Source: Aurantiacibacter sediminis (GTDB taxonomy: Bacteria > Pseudomonadota > Alphaproteobacteria > Sphingomonadales > Sphingomonadaceae). Taken from it: a stretch of 64,000 nucleotides of DNA. Position numbers and translations under genes: made by a program. Shown here piece by piece: positions 1 to 7,683 of the stretch. Numbering within the stretch: position 1 is the first letter of the stretch; each line of letters opens with the position of its first letter. Below the pieces are notes generated by a model that made no database searches, had not been told where the DNA came from, and saw nothing but the letters and a program-made list of their open reading frames with translations. The stretch spans positions 248,001 through 312,000 of the forward strand of contig NZ_JAEANY010000002.1 in NCBI RefSeq assembly GCF_016019885.1, in the 5' to 3' direction.

Positions 1-2
1 AC

Positions 3-1973
3 CTGATCTGGCGCTTTGCTCCGGTGGTGCGGACCGAGCCGATTGCAGCGATCGGCAAGCACATTACCGGCCTGTTCGGCAAAGTGCTGGGCGCGGCAGG
101 AATTTCCGTCGCGCTCGTCTCGCCCGAGGGGATGGTGCGCGCGGGCAATCCGGCCTTGGCGCGGCGAGCCTTTGGCGACGAAAAGGCGCGGATGGCGGGT
201 CAGGAATTCGTGCAATTGCTGCGTTCCGACGAGCGGGAGCGTATCTATTTCGCGCGCGAAGGCAAGAAGGGTTCCCCGCAGACGCTGGTGCAGGTTCCGC
301 TCGCCGATCCCGACATTGCAGCGACTGAGGAGATACCCGGCAAAGCGGCAGGCGAGGCGCCATCGCTGATGCTGCTTATCGACGCCGGAATCGGCGTCGG
401 CGGTTGGGGCGGAGAAGCCAAGGGCGGTCAGGCGGCGCAATTGCAGGGCTTGCTCGAGCAGCTTCCGCTCGGCCTCGCCACGACCGACCGTGACGGGCAT
501 TTCCTGTTCGCAAATCCCGCATTCCGCCGCGCTGCGGGAATAGGGCAGGGGGACCTGCCGCCTTATCCGGGCGACATCGTCGTCCCGCGCGACAAGACAG
601 CCATGTCCGATGCTGTGCGCCGCCATGGGCAAGGTCCTGCCTCGAGTGGGGACATTGCCGTTCGGCTGCGGCATGAGCCGGATGAGCCAGTCAGCCTCGG
701 CCTCGCAGGCGTGCGCGGACTGGGAGAAGCAGCGGTGCTGCTGAGCCTTGCCGACACGACTGAAGAGGCTCGGCTCAAGCGGCAGGTCGCTCAAGCAACC
801 AAGATGCAGGCCGTGGGTCAGCTCGCAGGCGGCGTCGCGCACGACTTCAACAACGTGCTGACTGCCATCATCGGCTATTGCGACCTCATGCTGCTGCGCC
901 ACACGCCGGGGGACAGCGATTATGACGATATCCAGCAGATCAAGGCGAATTCGAACCGCGCGGCCAGCCTGACGCGGCAATTGCTCGCCTTCAGCCGCCA
1001 GCAGACCTTGCAACCGGAAATCATCCAGTTGCCCGATATCCTGTCGGAAGTTAGCCAGCTGTTGAAGCGGCTACTGGGTGCAAAGATCACGCTGAAAGTC
1101 CGTCATGACCGCGACCTTGGTCCGGTCAGAGCCGACCCGCGCCAGCTGGAGCAGGTGATCATCAATCTCGCAGTGAATGCACGCGATGCGATCCAGTCCC
1201 ATGGCGGGGGCGAGGGGGCAGCCGGAACGCTCGCCTTCGCGACACGGCGCGTACAGGCGACGGATATCCGCCGCATGGGAAGCGAAATCATCCCCGCAGG
1301 CGATTACACCGTGCTGATTGCAGAGGACACCGGCGGCGGCATCCCGCAAAATATTATAGGCAAGCTGTTCGAACCGTTCTTTACGACGAAAGAGCAGGGC
1401 AAAGGCACCGGCCTCGGCCTCTCCACCGTCTATGGCATCGTCAAGCAGTCGGGCGGCTTTATCTTTGCCAGCAACGCCAAGGCCCCCGATGGCGGTATCA
1501 AAGGCGCGCGCTTTACCGTGTATCTCCCGGTCCATCAGGCGACCGAGGAAGAGCTGCGCAAGGCCGAGGAAGAGGAACAGGTCCGCGAATGGTCCGGCGG
1601 CGGCACGATTCTACTCGTCGAGGATGAGGATATGGTGCGCGCCGTTGCCGAACGCGCACTCGCACGTCAGGGCTACACCATCGTCACCGCCAGCGATGGC
1701 GATGAGGGGCTGGAAGAGTTCCTGCAGGATGAAGGCAAATTCGATCTCGTCGTCACCGATGTCGTCATGCCGAGCATGGATGGCCCCGCCATGGCGAAAG
1801 AAATCCGCAAGCGCCGCCCGCGCCTGCCGATCCTCTTCATGTCCGGCTATGCCGAGGAACAGCTGCGTAGCGAGATCGATATCGAGAATATGCACTTCAT
1901 CCCCAAGCCATTCAGCGTGAAGCAGATCGGCGAAATGGTGGGCAATGTGCTGCGCCGAAGCGCTCGCAAATAA
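3..1973 (+). CDS. cckA: CckA-type hybrid sensor histidine kinase, 5' end cut off by window
   Basis: This is the kinase at the head of the CckA-ChpT-CtrA/CpdR cell-cycle phosphorelay of alphaproteobacteria. The frame is open to the left edge, so the GTG at 24 is not a convincing start and the N-terminal membrane part is missing. Visible in order: a PAS-like sensor region (around 435-640), a HisKA segment with the His box LAGGVAHDFNN (phospho-accepting His codon at 840), an HATPase_c domain with the N box INLAVNARDA and G box TGLGLSTVYGI, and a C-terminal receiver with VVTDVVMP (phospho-Asp codon at 1758) and the conserved Lys in PKPF. The receiver explains how CckA switches between kinase and phosphatase. 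Identification as CckA rather than another hybrid kinase rests on the characteristic HisKA/HATPase sequence and domain order. Confidence 0.9.
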   Translation: MIWRFAPVVRTEPIAAIGKHITGLFGKVLGAAGISVALVSPEGMVRAGNPALARRAFGDEKARMAGQEFVQLLRSDERERIYFAREGKKGSPQTLVQVPLADPDIAATEEIPGKAAGEAPSLMLLIDAGIGVGGWGGEAKGGQAAQLQGLLEQLPLGLATTDRDGHFLFANPAFRRAAGIGQGDLPPYPGDIVVPRDKTAMSDAVRRHGQGPASSGDIAVRLRHEPDEPVSLGLAGVRGLGEAAVLLSLADTTEEARLKRQVAQATKMQAVGQLAGGVAHDFNNVLTAIIGYCDLMLLRHTPGDSDYDDIQQIKANSNRAASLTRQLLAFSRQQTLQPEIIQLPDILSEVSQLLKRLLGAKITLKVRHDRDLGPVRADPRQLEQVIINLAVNARDAIQSHGGGEGAAGTLAFATRRVQATDIRRMGSEIIPAGDYTVLIAEDTGGGIPQNIIGKLFEPFFTTKEQGKGTGLGLSTVYGIVKQSGGFIFASNAKAPDGGIKGARFTVYLPVHQATEEELRKAEEEEQVREWSGGGTILLVEDEDMVRAVAERALARQGYTIVTASDGDEGLEEFLQDEGKFDLVVTDVVMPSMDGPAMAKEIRKRRPRLPILFMSGYAEEQLRSEIDIENMHFIPKPFSVKQIGEMVGNVLRRSARK

Positions 1974-2124
1974 TCCAAACAGGCCTTTGGAATTCCGAAA
2001 TATTGTGACGAGGGGGACGTGCCGCTTGCGCCCCGCGCGGCTTCGCGCCACTCTCCATTCACACGATATACAGATCGGGATACTCTAAAATCTAGGTCAT
2101 CATCGAACGGGAGGGACATTCATC

Positions 2125-3600
2125 ATGCTGAAGCGTTTTCTGGCGACGAGCCTGCTTGCTACCGCCGCTGTCTTGCCGGCTCAAGCGCAGGATCCAACTG
2201 GCGAAGAGACCGCGCAGGGCGATGTCTCTGTCACCATTTACCAGAATGGCCAGGCGCTGGTGCAGGATATCCGCACGCTCAACATTCCGCGCGGCACGAC
2301 GCGGATCGAATTCCCCGATGTCTCCGCGATGATCCGCCCGCAAACGCTCAGCTTCAATGCTGAGGGTACGGCGATTGTCGAACAGAATTTCGACTTCGAT
2401 CTCCTCACCCCTGCCAAGCTGATGGAAAAAGCCGTCGGCAGCACGGTCACACTGGTGCGAACGAACCCGGCGACCGGCGCTGAAGTGCGGGAGCGGGCCG
2501 AGGTGCTCTCCGTCGTCGGCGGCGTCGTCGTGCGTATTGGAGACCGGATCGAAGTCCTGCGCGATGATGGACTGCCGGTGCGTGTGGTGTTCGATGAAGT
2601 CCCGTCAAACCTGCGCGCACGGCCGACGCTTTCGGTCACGCTGAACAGCAATCGCAGCGGCAATCGCCCGGCATCGATCCGCTACCTCTCTCCCGGCCTC
2701 GATTGGAGTTCGGACTATGTCGCGCTTTATGACGAACAGGCCGATATTGTCGACATGCAGGGCTGGGTGACGCTCACCAACAACACCGGCACAACGTTCT
2801 ACAACGCTGACACGCTGCTGGTGGCCGGCAATCCAAATGGTAGTGGCAACGGCCCACGGCGCGACATGGTGCGCCCGGGGACTGAAACCGCTGATCGCGA
2901 GCGGCTGGGCGACTTTTATCTCTACCCAATCGAGGGCCGCACCACGATTGCCAATGCGCAGACCAAGCAGGTGAGCTTCCTCGACGTGCAGGGCGTGCCT
3001 GCCCAGCGCACCTATGCCATCGGTTCCGGCTGGCTGCAGAGCGACAATGATTTCCGCCCGGTGAGCAGCGCGATCAGCTTCAGCTCCAGCTCCGATGGCG
3101 GTCTCGGCGATGCTCTCCCTGCGGGGACGGTTCGCTTTTACCAGCGCGATGCGCAGGGCAATCCGCAATTTATCGGCGAAAACCAGATCGGCCATACGCC
3201 GATGGGCAGCACGCTTTCGCTAGTGACGGGCGATGCCTTTGATGTGTTCATGCAAGCTGAAGTCGAAAACCGCGAGGTTATCACCGCGGCAGACTATGAG
3301 CGCAGCGCGCGATATCGCGTGTTCGAAGATGGCGAGTTGGTGCGCGAAGTCGAGATAGATCGCACAGTGGATTATTACCGCACCACGATGCGCTATACCT
3401 TCACCAACGCCAAACCTGAGCCCGTCACCGTCCAGCTAACGCAAGGCGGCCTTGACCGGGCCTGGTGGGGGCGTGATTTCCGCATCATATCAGAGGATGT
3501 CGAAGGCGAGCAGATCAATTTCGGAATGCGCCGATATGACGTGACCGTTCCCGCCAATGGTGAGCGGGTGGTTCGTGTAACGTACGAATCGCGCTTTTAA
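2125..3600 (+). CDS. DUF4139 domain-containing exported protein (first of a tandem pair)
   Basis: This 491-residue protein has a clear Sec signal peptide (residues 1-21, cleavage near AQA-Q) and is otherwise soluble, so it is probably periplasmic. The N-terminal third begins VSVTIYQNGQALVQDIRTLNIPRGTTRIEF and the rest forms the DUF4139 beta-rich region (SPGLDWSSDYVALYDE, near 185-200), ending in a typical domain close. The biochemical role of the family is not established. A purine-rich GGGAGGG stretch lies just upstream of the ATG. The next gene begins 11 bp after the stop and encodes a second DUF4139-like protein, so the two are probably co-transcribed paralogues. Family assignment is fairly sure; function is unknown. 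Confidence 0.8.
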   Translation: MLKRFLATSLLATAAVLPAQAQDPTGEETAQGDVSVTIYQNGQALVQDIRTLNIPRGTTRIEFPDVSAMIRPQTLSFNAEGTAIVEQNFDFDLLTPAKLMEKAVGSTVTLVRTNPATGAEVRERAEVLSVVGGVVVRIGDRIEVLRDDGLPVRVVFDEVPSNLRARPTLSVTLNSNRSGNRPASIRYLSPGLDWSSDYVALYDEQADIVDMQGWVTLTNNTGTTFYNADTLLVAGNPNGSGNGPRRDMVRPGTETADRERLGDFYLYPIEGRTTIANAQTKQVSFLDVQGVPAQRTYAIGSGWLQSDNDFRPVSSAISFSSSSDGGLGDALPAGTVRFYQRDAQGNPQFIGENQIGHTPMGSTLSLVTGDAFDVFMQAEVENREVITAADYERSARYRVFEDGELVREVEIDRTVDYYRTTMRYTFTNAKPEPVTVQLTQGGLDRAWWGRDFRIISEDVEGEQINFGMRRYDVTVPANGERVVRVTYESRF

Positions 3601-3611
3601 GGGGCAGGGCC

Positions 3612-5378
3612 GTGCGGCACCGTTCTAACTTGCCACAACCCTCTCCCCTCCCGCTTGCGGGAGGGGCCGGGGGTGGGCAAAACGGCCAAAACAGGCCCAC
3701 CCCGCTGCGACTAGCGAGCAAGCTCGTAAGTCTCGTTGCCCCTCCCGCAAGCGGGAAGGGTCTTCTCGCGCTACTTATTGCTCTCATAGCCAGCCCCGCC
3801 CACGCGCAAGAGCGGCAGATCGTGGAGGCCTCGGCGCCGCAGGACTTGGCCGTTACCGTCTATCGCGATCCCAATCGTGTGCCGTGGCGACAGATGAACC
3901 GCAACAATCCGCGCGGCTTCGCCATGATCAGCGAAACGCGCACGGTCACTCTGCCTCCGGGCGAATCGACTATCCGGTTCGATGGTGTGTCCGAAGGCAT
4001 GGTTGCGGTCAGCGCGATTGTGACGGGCCTGCCCGGGGGCACGATCGAGAAAAACCGCAATGCGGATCTGCTCAGCCCGGCCGCGCTTGTCGATGGCACG
4101 CTGGGCAACCGTGTGACGATCACCCGGACCAATCCCGCCACCGGGGAAGCCGAAAGCGAAGATGCAATCGTCCGCACGCGCGCCGATGGCGGCCTCGTCC
4201 TGCAAACCGATGAGGGATATGAGGCCGTCCGCTGTTCCGGTCTACGAGAAGGGCTGAGCTTTGACGAAATTCCCGGCGGCCTCTCGCCAAATCCTGTCTT
4301 CACGATTGACACGGCGAGCGAGGCGGGCGGCACCTATACAGTGACCCTGTCCTATCTCTCTTGGGGGTTCGACTGGCAGGCCAATTACGTCGCCGCATTG
4401 CAGGAAGAGGGCGATGCCGATGATGTGCGCTTCGATCTGTCCAGCTGGCTGACAATCCTCAACGATAACGGTCAGAGCTTTGAGAATGCGGAGCTGATGG
4501 CGGTGGCGGGATCGCTCAATATCGTGAGCAATTTTTCTCAGCTCGCCAGCCCGCCGCGCGCTCGTCCGCTTCAGCTGACCTGCTGGCCGCGCGGCAGCAC
4601 GGCGACGGGCATTCCGGTTCCCAATTACGATTTCAACGAGTCCGAGTATGACGATGCCATCGTCGTGACAGGAGCGCGTGTGCAGCGAGAAAGCATGACT
4701 TCGCCTTCGCCGGTTCAGGCGCTGGCTCCGCCGCCTCCACCGCCGCCTCCAGTAGTGGCCGGTGAGGAAAACCTCGGCGACCTGAAGCTCTACCGTATCC
4801 CTGTCCGCATGGATGTGAACGCGCAGGGCCTGAAACAGGTGCTATTTCTTCAGGAAGAGGATGTGGAGGGTGAACTCGTCTATGAGATCACATGCACGCC
4901 GTGGTCCTCGCGCGTGGAGCCTTATCCCGTCCAGCTCTCGCTCGAGACGGTGAATGATGAAGAGCATGGCCTCGGCGTGGCGCTGCCTTCGGGCGAAGTT
5001 TCTATCTTTGAGCAGTCAGCGTTCGGCGAATTGTGGGTGCGCGATGTCAACCTGCGTGATTTCGCCTCGGGCCAGGATGTCGAAATGCCGATCGGCGAAA
5101 GCAATCAGGTATTCGGCAATTGCACTTCTCTGGGCGACCAGACCCAGCAGGGCTGGAATACGCGCTGGGCTGGCATGACCCTCGAACTCACCAATGCTAA
5201 TCCTGAGGCGGTGCGCGTTCGGGTGCAGATGGGATCGCCGCTGCAATGGGAAATCCGCGGGCAGCGGGCAGGAGTGCGCGATGCGCAGCGATTCGTCGAA
5301 ATACGCGTTCCGGCCAATGGTGCGCGGACTGTTGAGTGGGAAACGCGCGTTCCCCAACCCGACGAAGAGGAGAGCTGA
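3612..5378 (+). CDS. Second DUF4139-like exported protein with repeat-encoded N-terminus and TonB-box-like insert
   Basis: This 588-residue paralogue of the upstream gene starts at GTG 3612, preceded by AAGGGG at the previous stop codon. Residues 11-50 are translated from a 120-bp intergenic repeat (see the repeat feature). A signal-peptide core, LLALLIALIASPAHA, follows at 51-65, so the n-region is abnormally long. No ATG, GTG or TTG lies in frame between the repeat and the core. The DUF4139-like body (SYLSWGFDWQANYVAAL near 250) is interrupted at about 346-382 by DDAIVVTGARVQRESMTSPS and then eight prolines; the first part resembles the TonB box and plug start of TonB-dependent receptors. 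Function unknown. The start assignment is the weakest point. Confidence 0.7.
   Translation: MRHRSNLPQPSPLPLAGGAGGGQNGQNRPTPLRLASKLVSLVAPPASGKGLLALLIALIASPAHAQERQIVEASAPQDLAVTVYRDPNRVPWRQMNRNNPRGFAMISETRTVTLPPGESTIRFDGVSEGMVAVSAIVTGLPGGTIEKNRNADLLSPAALVDGTLGNRVTITRTNPATGEAESEDAIVRTRADGGLVLQTDEGYEAVRCSGLREGLSFDEIPGGLSPNPVFTIDTASEAGGTYTVTLSYLSWGFDWQANYVAALQEEGDADDVRFDLSSWLTILNDNGQSFENAELMAVAGSLNIVSNFSQLASPPRARPLQLTCWPRGSTATGIPVPNYDFNESEYDDAIVVTGARVQRESMTSPSPVQALAPPPPPPPPVVAGEENLGDLKLYRIPVRMDVNAQGLKQVLFLQEEDVEGELVYEITCTPWSSRVEPYPVQLSLETVNDEEHGLGVALPSGEVSIFEQSAFGELWVRDVNLRDFASGQDVEMPIGESNQVFGNCTSLGDQTQQGWNTRWAGMTLELTNANPEAVRVRVQMGSPLQWEIRGQRAGVRDAQRFVEIRVPANGARTVEWETRVPQPDEEES
3642..3761. repeat. 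Structured intergenic-type repeat, copy 1 (inside a CDS)
   Basis: This 120-bp element has palindromic ends (CCCGC-TT-GCGGG near 3650-3661 and CCCGC-AA-GCGGG near 3745-3756) and a conserved middle, CACCCCGCTGCGACTAGC. It matches copy 2 at 45927-46050 along its whole length. Paired arms differ by compensating changes: here GCGAGC/GCTCGT, in copy 2 GCAAGC/GCTTGC. Its length is a multiple of three and it contains no stop in the frame of the surrounding gene, so it is translated as about 40 residues. It has no transposase; it resembles REP/MITE-like elements in form. Confidence 0.8.
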
Positions 5379-5424
5379 ACCGGGCGGTTTTCCGCCGTCG
5401 AGGCTGCTTTTGAAGAAAAAGTTC

Positions 5425-5439
5425 GTTCCACTCTTGTTC
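5425..5439 (+). promoter_or_regulatory. LexA/SOS box upstream of recA
   Basis: GTTCCACTCTTGTTC is an exact GTTC-N7-GTTC, the LexA operator form known from alphaproteobacteria. It sits 96 bp before the recA start. An extra GTTC lies directly in front (5421-5424) and a GAAC follows (5445-5448), so the second GTTC also forms GTTC-N5-GAAC. Confidence 0.85.
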
Positions 5440-5535
5440 TCATGGAACAAAATGGGTACAAGCTGTTTCCATCACAGCACAAAGGGCGGTTGAAAAGACT
5501 GTAACCGGCCCTAGCGAACTGACGGAGGCCGTGTC

Positions 5536-6603
5536 ATGGCGAATGCAAACCTGAAGCTGGTTGAAAAGGAATCCAACGTGGACCGTCAGAAGGCGCTAGA
5601 CGCCGCACTCGCGCAAATCGATCGCGCATTTGGCAAGGGCTCGGCAATGAAGCTGGGCAGCAAGGAAGCGATGGAGGTGGAGGCGATCTCCACCGGCTCG
5701 CTGGGGCTTGATATTGCGCTTGGCATTGGCGGCCTGCCCAAGGGCCGCGTTATCGAAGTGTATGGCCCGGAAAGCTCGGGCAAGACCACGCTCGCGCTGC
5801 ATGCGATTGCAGAGGCGCAGAAGGCTGGCGGTACTGCCGCTTTCGTCGATGCCGAGCATGCTCTCGATCCCGTCTACGCCAAGAAGCTTGGCGTGAATAT
5901 TGATGAGCTGGTCGTGTCACAGCCCGATACTGGTGAGCAGGCACTCGAAATTACCGATACGCTGGTCCGCTCTAACGCGGTGGACATTCTGGTGGTCGAC
6001 TCGGTTGCCGCTCTCGTGCCGCGTGCTGAAATCGAAGGTGAGATGGGTGACAGCCACGTCGGCCTGCAGGCCCGCCTCATGTCGCAATCGCTGCGCAAGC
6101 TGACCGGCTCGATCAACAAGTCGAAATGCATGGTGATTTTCATCAACCAGCTGCGCATGAAAATCGGCGTGATGTACGGTAACCCGGAAACGACTACGGG
6201 TGGTAACGCGCTTAAATTCTACGCTTCGGTCCGCCTCGATATTCGCCGCACCGGCCAGATCAAGGATCGCGATGAAGTGATCGGCAACTCGACTCGCGTG
6301 AAGGTGGTGAAGAACAAGGTTGCCCCGCCGTTCAAGCAGGTCGAATTCGACATTATGTATGGCGAAGGAATTTCGAAGATTGGCGAAATCCTCGATCTCG
6401 GTGTGAAAGCCGGCATCGTGGAAAAGTCCGGTTCCTGGTTCAGCTATGACAGCGTCCGCATCGGGCAGGGCCGTGAGAATGCTAAGAACTTCCTGAAGGA
6501 AAACACAGAGATGTGCGCCAAGTTGGAAGCCGCCATTCGCGGTAAAACCGACGAGGTCGCCGAGGAGATGATGACGGGTCCGGACGCGGAATCCGACGAC
6601 TGA
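5536..6603 (+). CDS. recA: RecA recombinase
   Basis: RecA forms ATP-dependent filaments on single-stranded DNA, catalyses strand exchange, and triggers LexA self-cleavage. The 355-residue length is normal. Walker A is GPESSGKT at residues 77-84; the Walker B region LVVDSVAAL and the family signature [14 protein letters not shown] follow, and the C-terminus is acidic. The ATG is preceded by GACGGAGG. The SOS box about 100 bp upstream indicates LexA control. A strong hairpin terminator follows at 6676-6713, so recA is probably a single-gene unit. Confidence 0.98.
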   Translation: MANANLKLVEKESNVDRQKALDAALAQIDRAFGKGSAMKLGSKEAMEVEAISTGSLGLDIALGIGGLPKGRVIEVYGPESSGKTTLALHAIAEAQKAGGTAAFVDAEHALDPVYAKKLGVNIDELVVSQPDTGEQALEITDTLVRSNAVDILVVDSVAALVPRAEIEGEMGDSHVGLQARLMSQSLRKLTGSINKSKCMVIFINQLRMKIGVMYGNPETTTGGNALKFYASVRLDIRRTGQIKDRDEVIGNSTRVKVVKNKVAPPFKQVEFDIMYGEGISKIGEILDLGVKAGIVEKSGSWFSYDSVRIGQGRENAKNFLKENTEMCAKLEAAIRGKTDEVAEEMMTGPDAESDD

Positions 6604-6645
6604 TCCTCAAGAAGGTGGGCAGCGCGAGAGTACTCGCCTGGACAG

Positions 6646-6663
6646 TGTAACACCTGTCACACC
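6646..6663 (+). repeat. Tandem 9-mer TGT(A/C)ACACC x2
   Basis: Two adjacent copies, TGTAACACC and TGTCACACC, lie between the recA stop and its terminator. The same tandem (both units perfect) occurs on the opposite strand at 12414-12431. Function unknown. Confidence 0.6.
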
Positions 6664-6675
6664 TTGCGAAACCGG

Positions 6676-6719
6676 AGCCGGCAAAGGCGGACCCCCATCC
6701 GCCAGAGCCGGCTTCTTCG
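6676..6719 (+). terminator. Rho-independent-type terminator after recA
   Basis: A long inverted repeat, AGCCGGC-AAA-GGCGGA / TCCGCC-AGA-GCCGGCT, has a 5-6 nt loop and is followed by TCTTC. The T tract is short, but the stem is strong and correctly placed. Confidence 0.7.
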
Positions 6720-6761
6720 CGTCTGCTGTCCTCAAATCGCAAAGCCTGCTAGCGGAGGCCC

Positions 6762-7580
6762 ATGACAGACAAGAGCGAATGGCAAGGGCGCGTGGGCGAA
6801 AGCTGGGCCGCCGAGTACCGCCGCACCGATCGCAGCTTCACGATGCTCACAGAGCACTTGCTTGCGCAAACCCGCGGCATCGATGCCCGCCATGTGCTCG
6901 ATATCGGCTGCGGTGCAGGCGAGCTTTCGCTAGCCATCGCACGCGGCCGCAGCGGCGCGACAGTGACCGGGCTGGACATTTCGGCAGACCTCATTTCAAT
7001 CGCCCAAGAGCGCGGCAAAGAATTGCCCAATTGCTCTTTCACTTGCGCCGATGCAGCGGAATGGACCGGAAACGAGCAGGCTAATCTGATCGTGTCGCGT
7101 CACGGCGTGATGTTTTTCGATGATCCCGTCGGTGCATTTGCGAATATTGCCGCTCAGACGGAAAGCGGCGGCAGACTTCTGTTCTCCTGCTTCCGCGATG
7201 CGTCGGAAAATCCCTTCTTCCATGAGATAAGGCGCCTGCTTCCTGACGCTGCCGAGAAGCCCGATCCGCGCGCACCGGGACCGTTTGCCTTGGCAGATAA
7301 CTCCTATGTATGTTCCGTCCTGCTGCAGTCGGGATGGGAACGCATCGAAGCCAAGCCGTTCGACTTCCCAATGATAGTCGGCTCGGGCGAAGATCCGTTA
7401 GAGGATGCGGTAAGCTATTTCGCTCGCATCGGCCCCGCCGCCCGTGCTGCCAGTGAAATGGAATTTACTGCGCGTGAGCGGTTCTTCGACCGCGTCCGTC
7501 GGCTCGCAGAACGCCATTTGCATGACGGCATAGTTTCGTTTCCTGCCGCCGCATGGATCGTCACCGCGCGCAAAGTCTAG
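6762..7580 (+). CDS. Class I SAM-dependent methyltransferase
   Basis: This 272-residue protein has a Rossmann-type methyltransferase fold: motif [11 protein letters not shown] at residues 45-54, the acidic residue of motif II in VTGLDIS, and [12 protein letters not shown] in the motif IV region. It looks cytosolic, with no signal peptide or membrane segment. The ATG is preceded by GCGGAGG at good spacing. It stands alone between the recA terminator and alaS, so context does not indicate a substrate. UbiE/Coq5-like small-molecule methyltransferases share this layout, but the acceptor cannot be read from the sequence. Confidence 0.8.
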   Translation: MTDKSEWQGRVGESWAAEYRRTDRSFTMLTEHLLAQTRGIDARHVLDIGCGAGELSLAIARGRSGATVTGLDISADLISIAQERGKELPNCSFTCADAAEWTGNEQANLIVSRHGVMFFDDPVGAFANIAAQTESGGRLLFSCFRDASENPFFHEIRRLLPDAAEKPDPRAPGPFALADNSYVCSVLLQSGWERIEAKPFDFPMIVGSGEDPLEDAVSYFARIGPAARAASEMEFTARERFFDRVRRLAERHLHDGIVSFPAAAWIVTARKV

Positions 7581-7683
7581 CTGGTGCAAAGGTGCCGCAA
7601 TTTCGCAGTGTTCGGCCAAGGCGCTCACACTAAGTGAGCCATTGCGCTTGTCGCAGGCGCTGCCAGCGCCTAATTCGCATTCC

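Noticed and set aside
2605-3195. Minus-strand frame of 196 codons opposite the first DUF4139 gene
   Set aside because: Shadow of a gene with a clear signal peptide and domain; no start context of its own.
4725-4752. Tandem CCG/CCT/CCA codons suggesting a microsatellite
   Set aside because: It encodes a polyproline linker with mixed codons; not a nucleotide-level repeat array.
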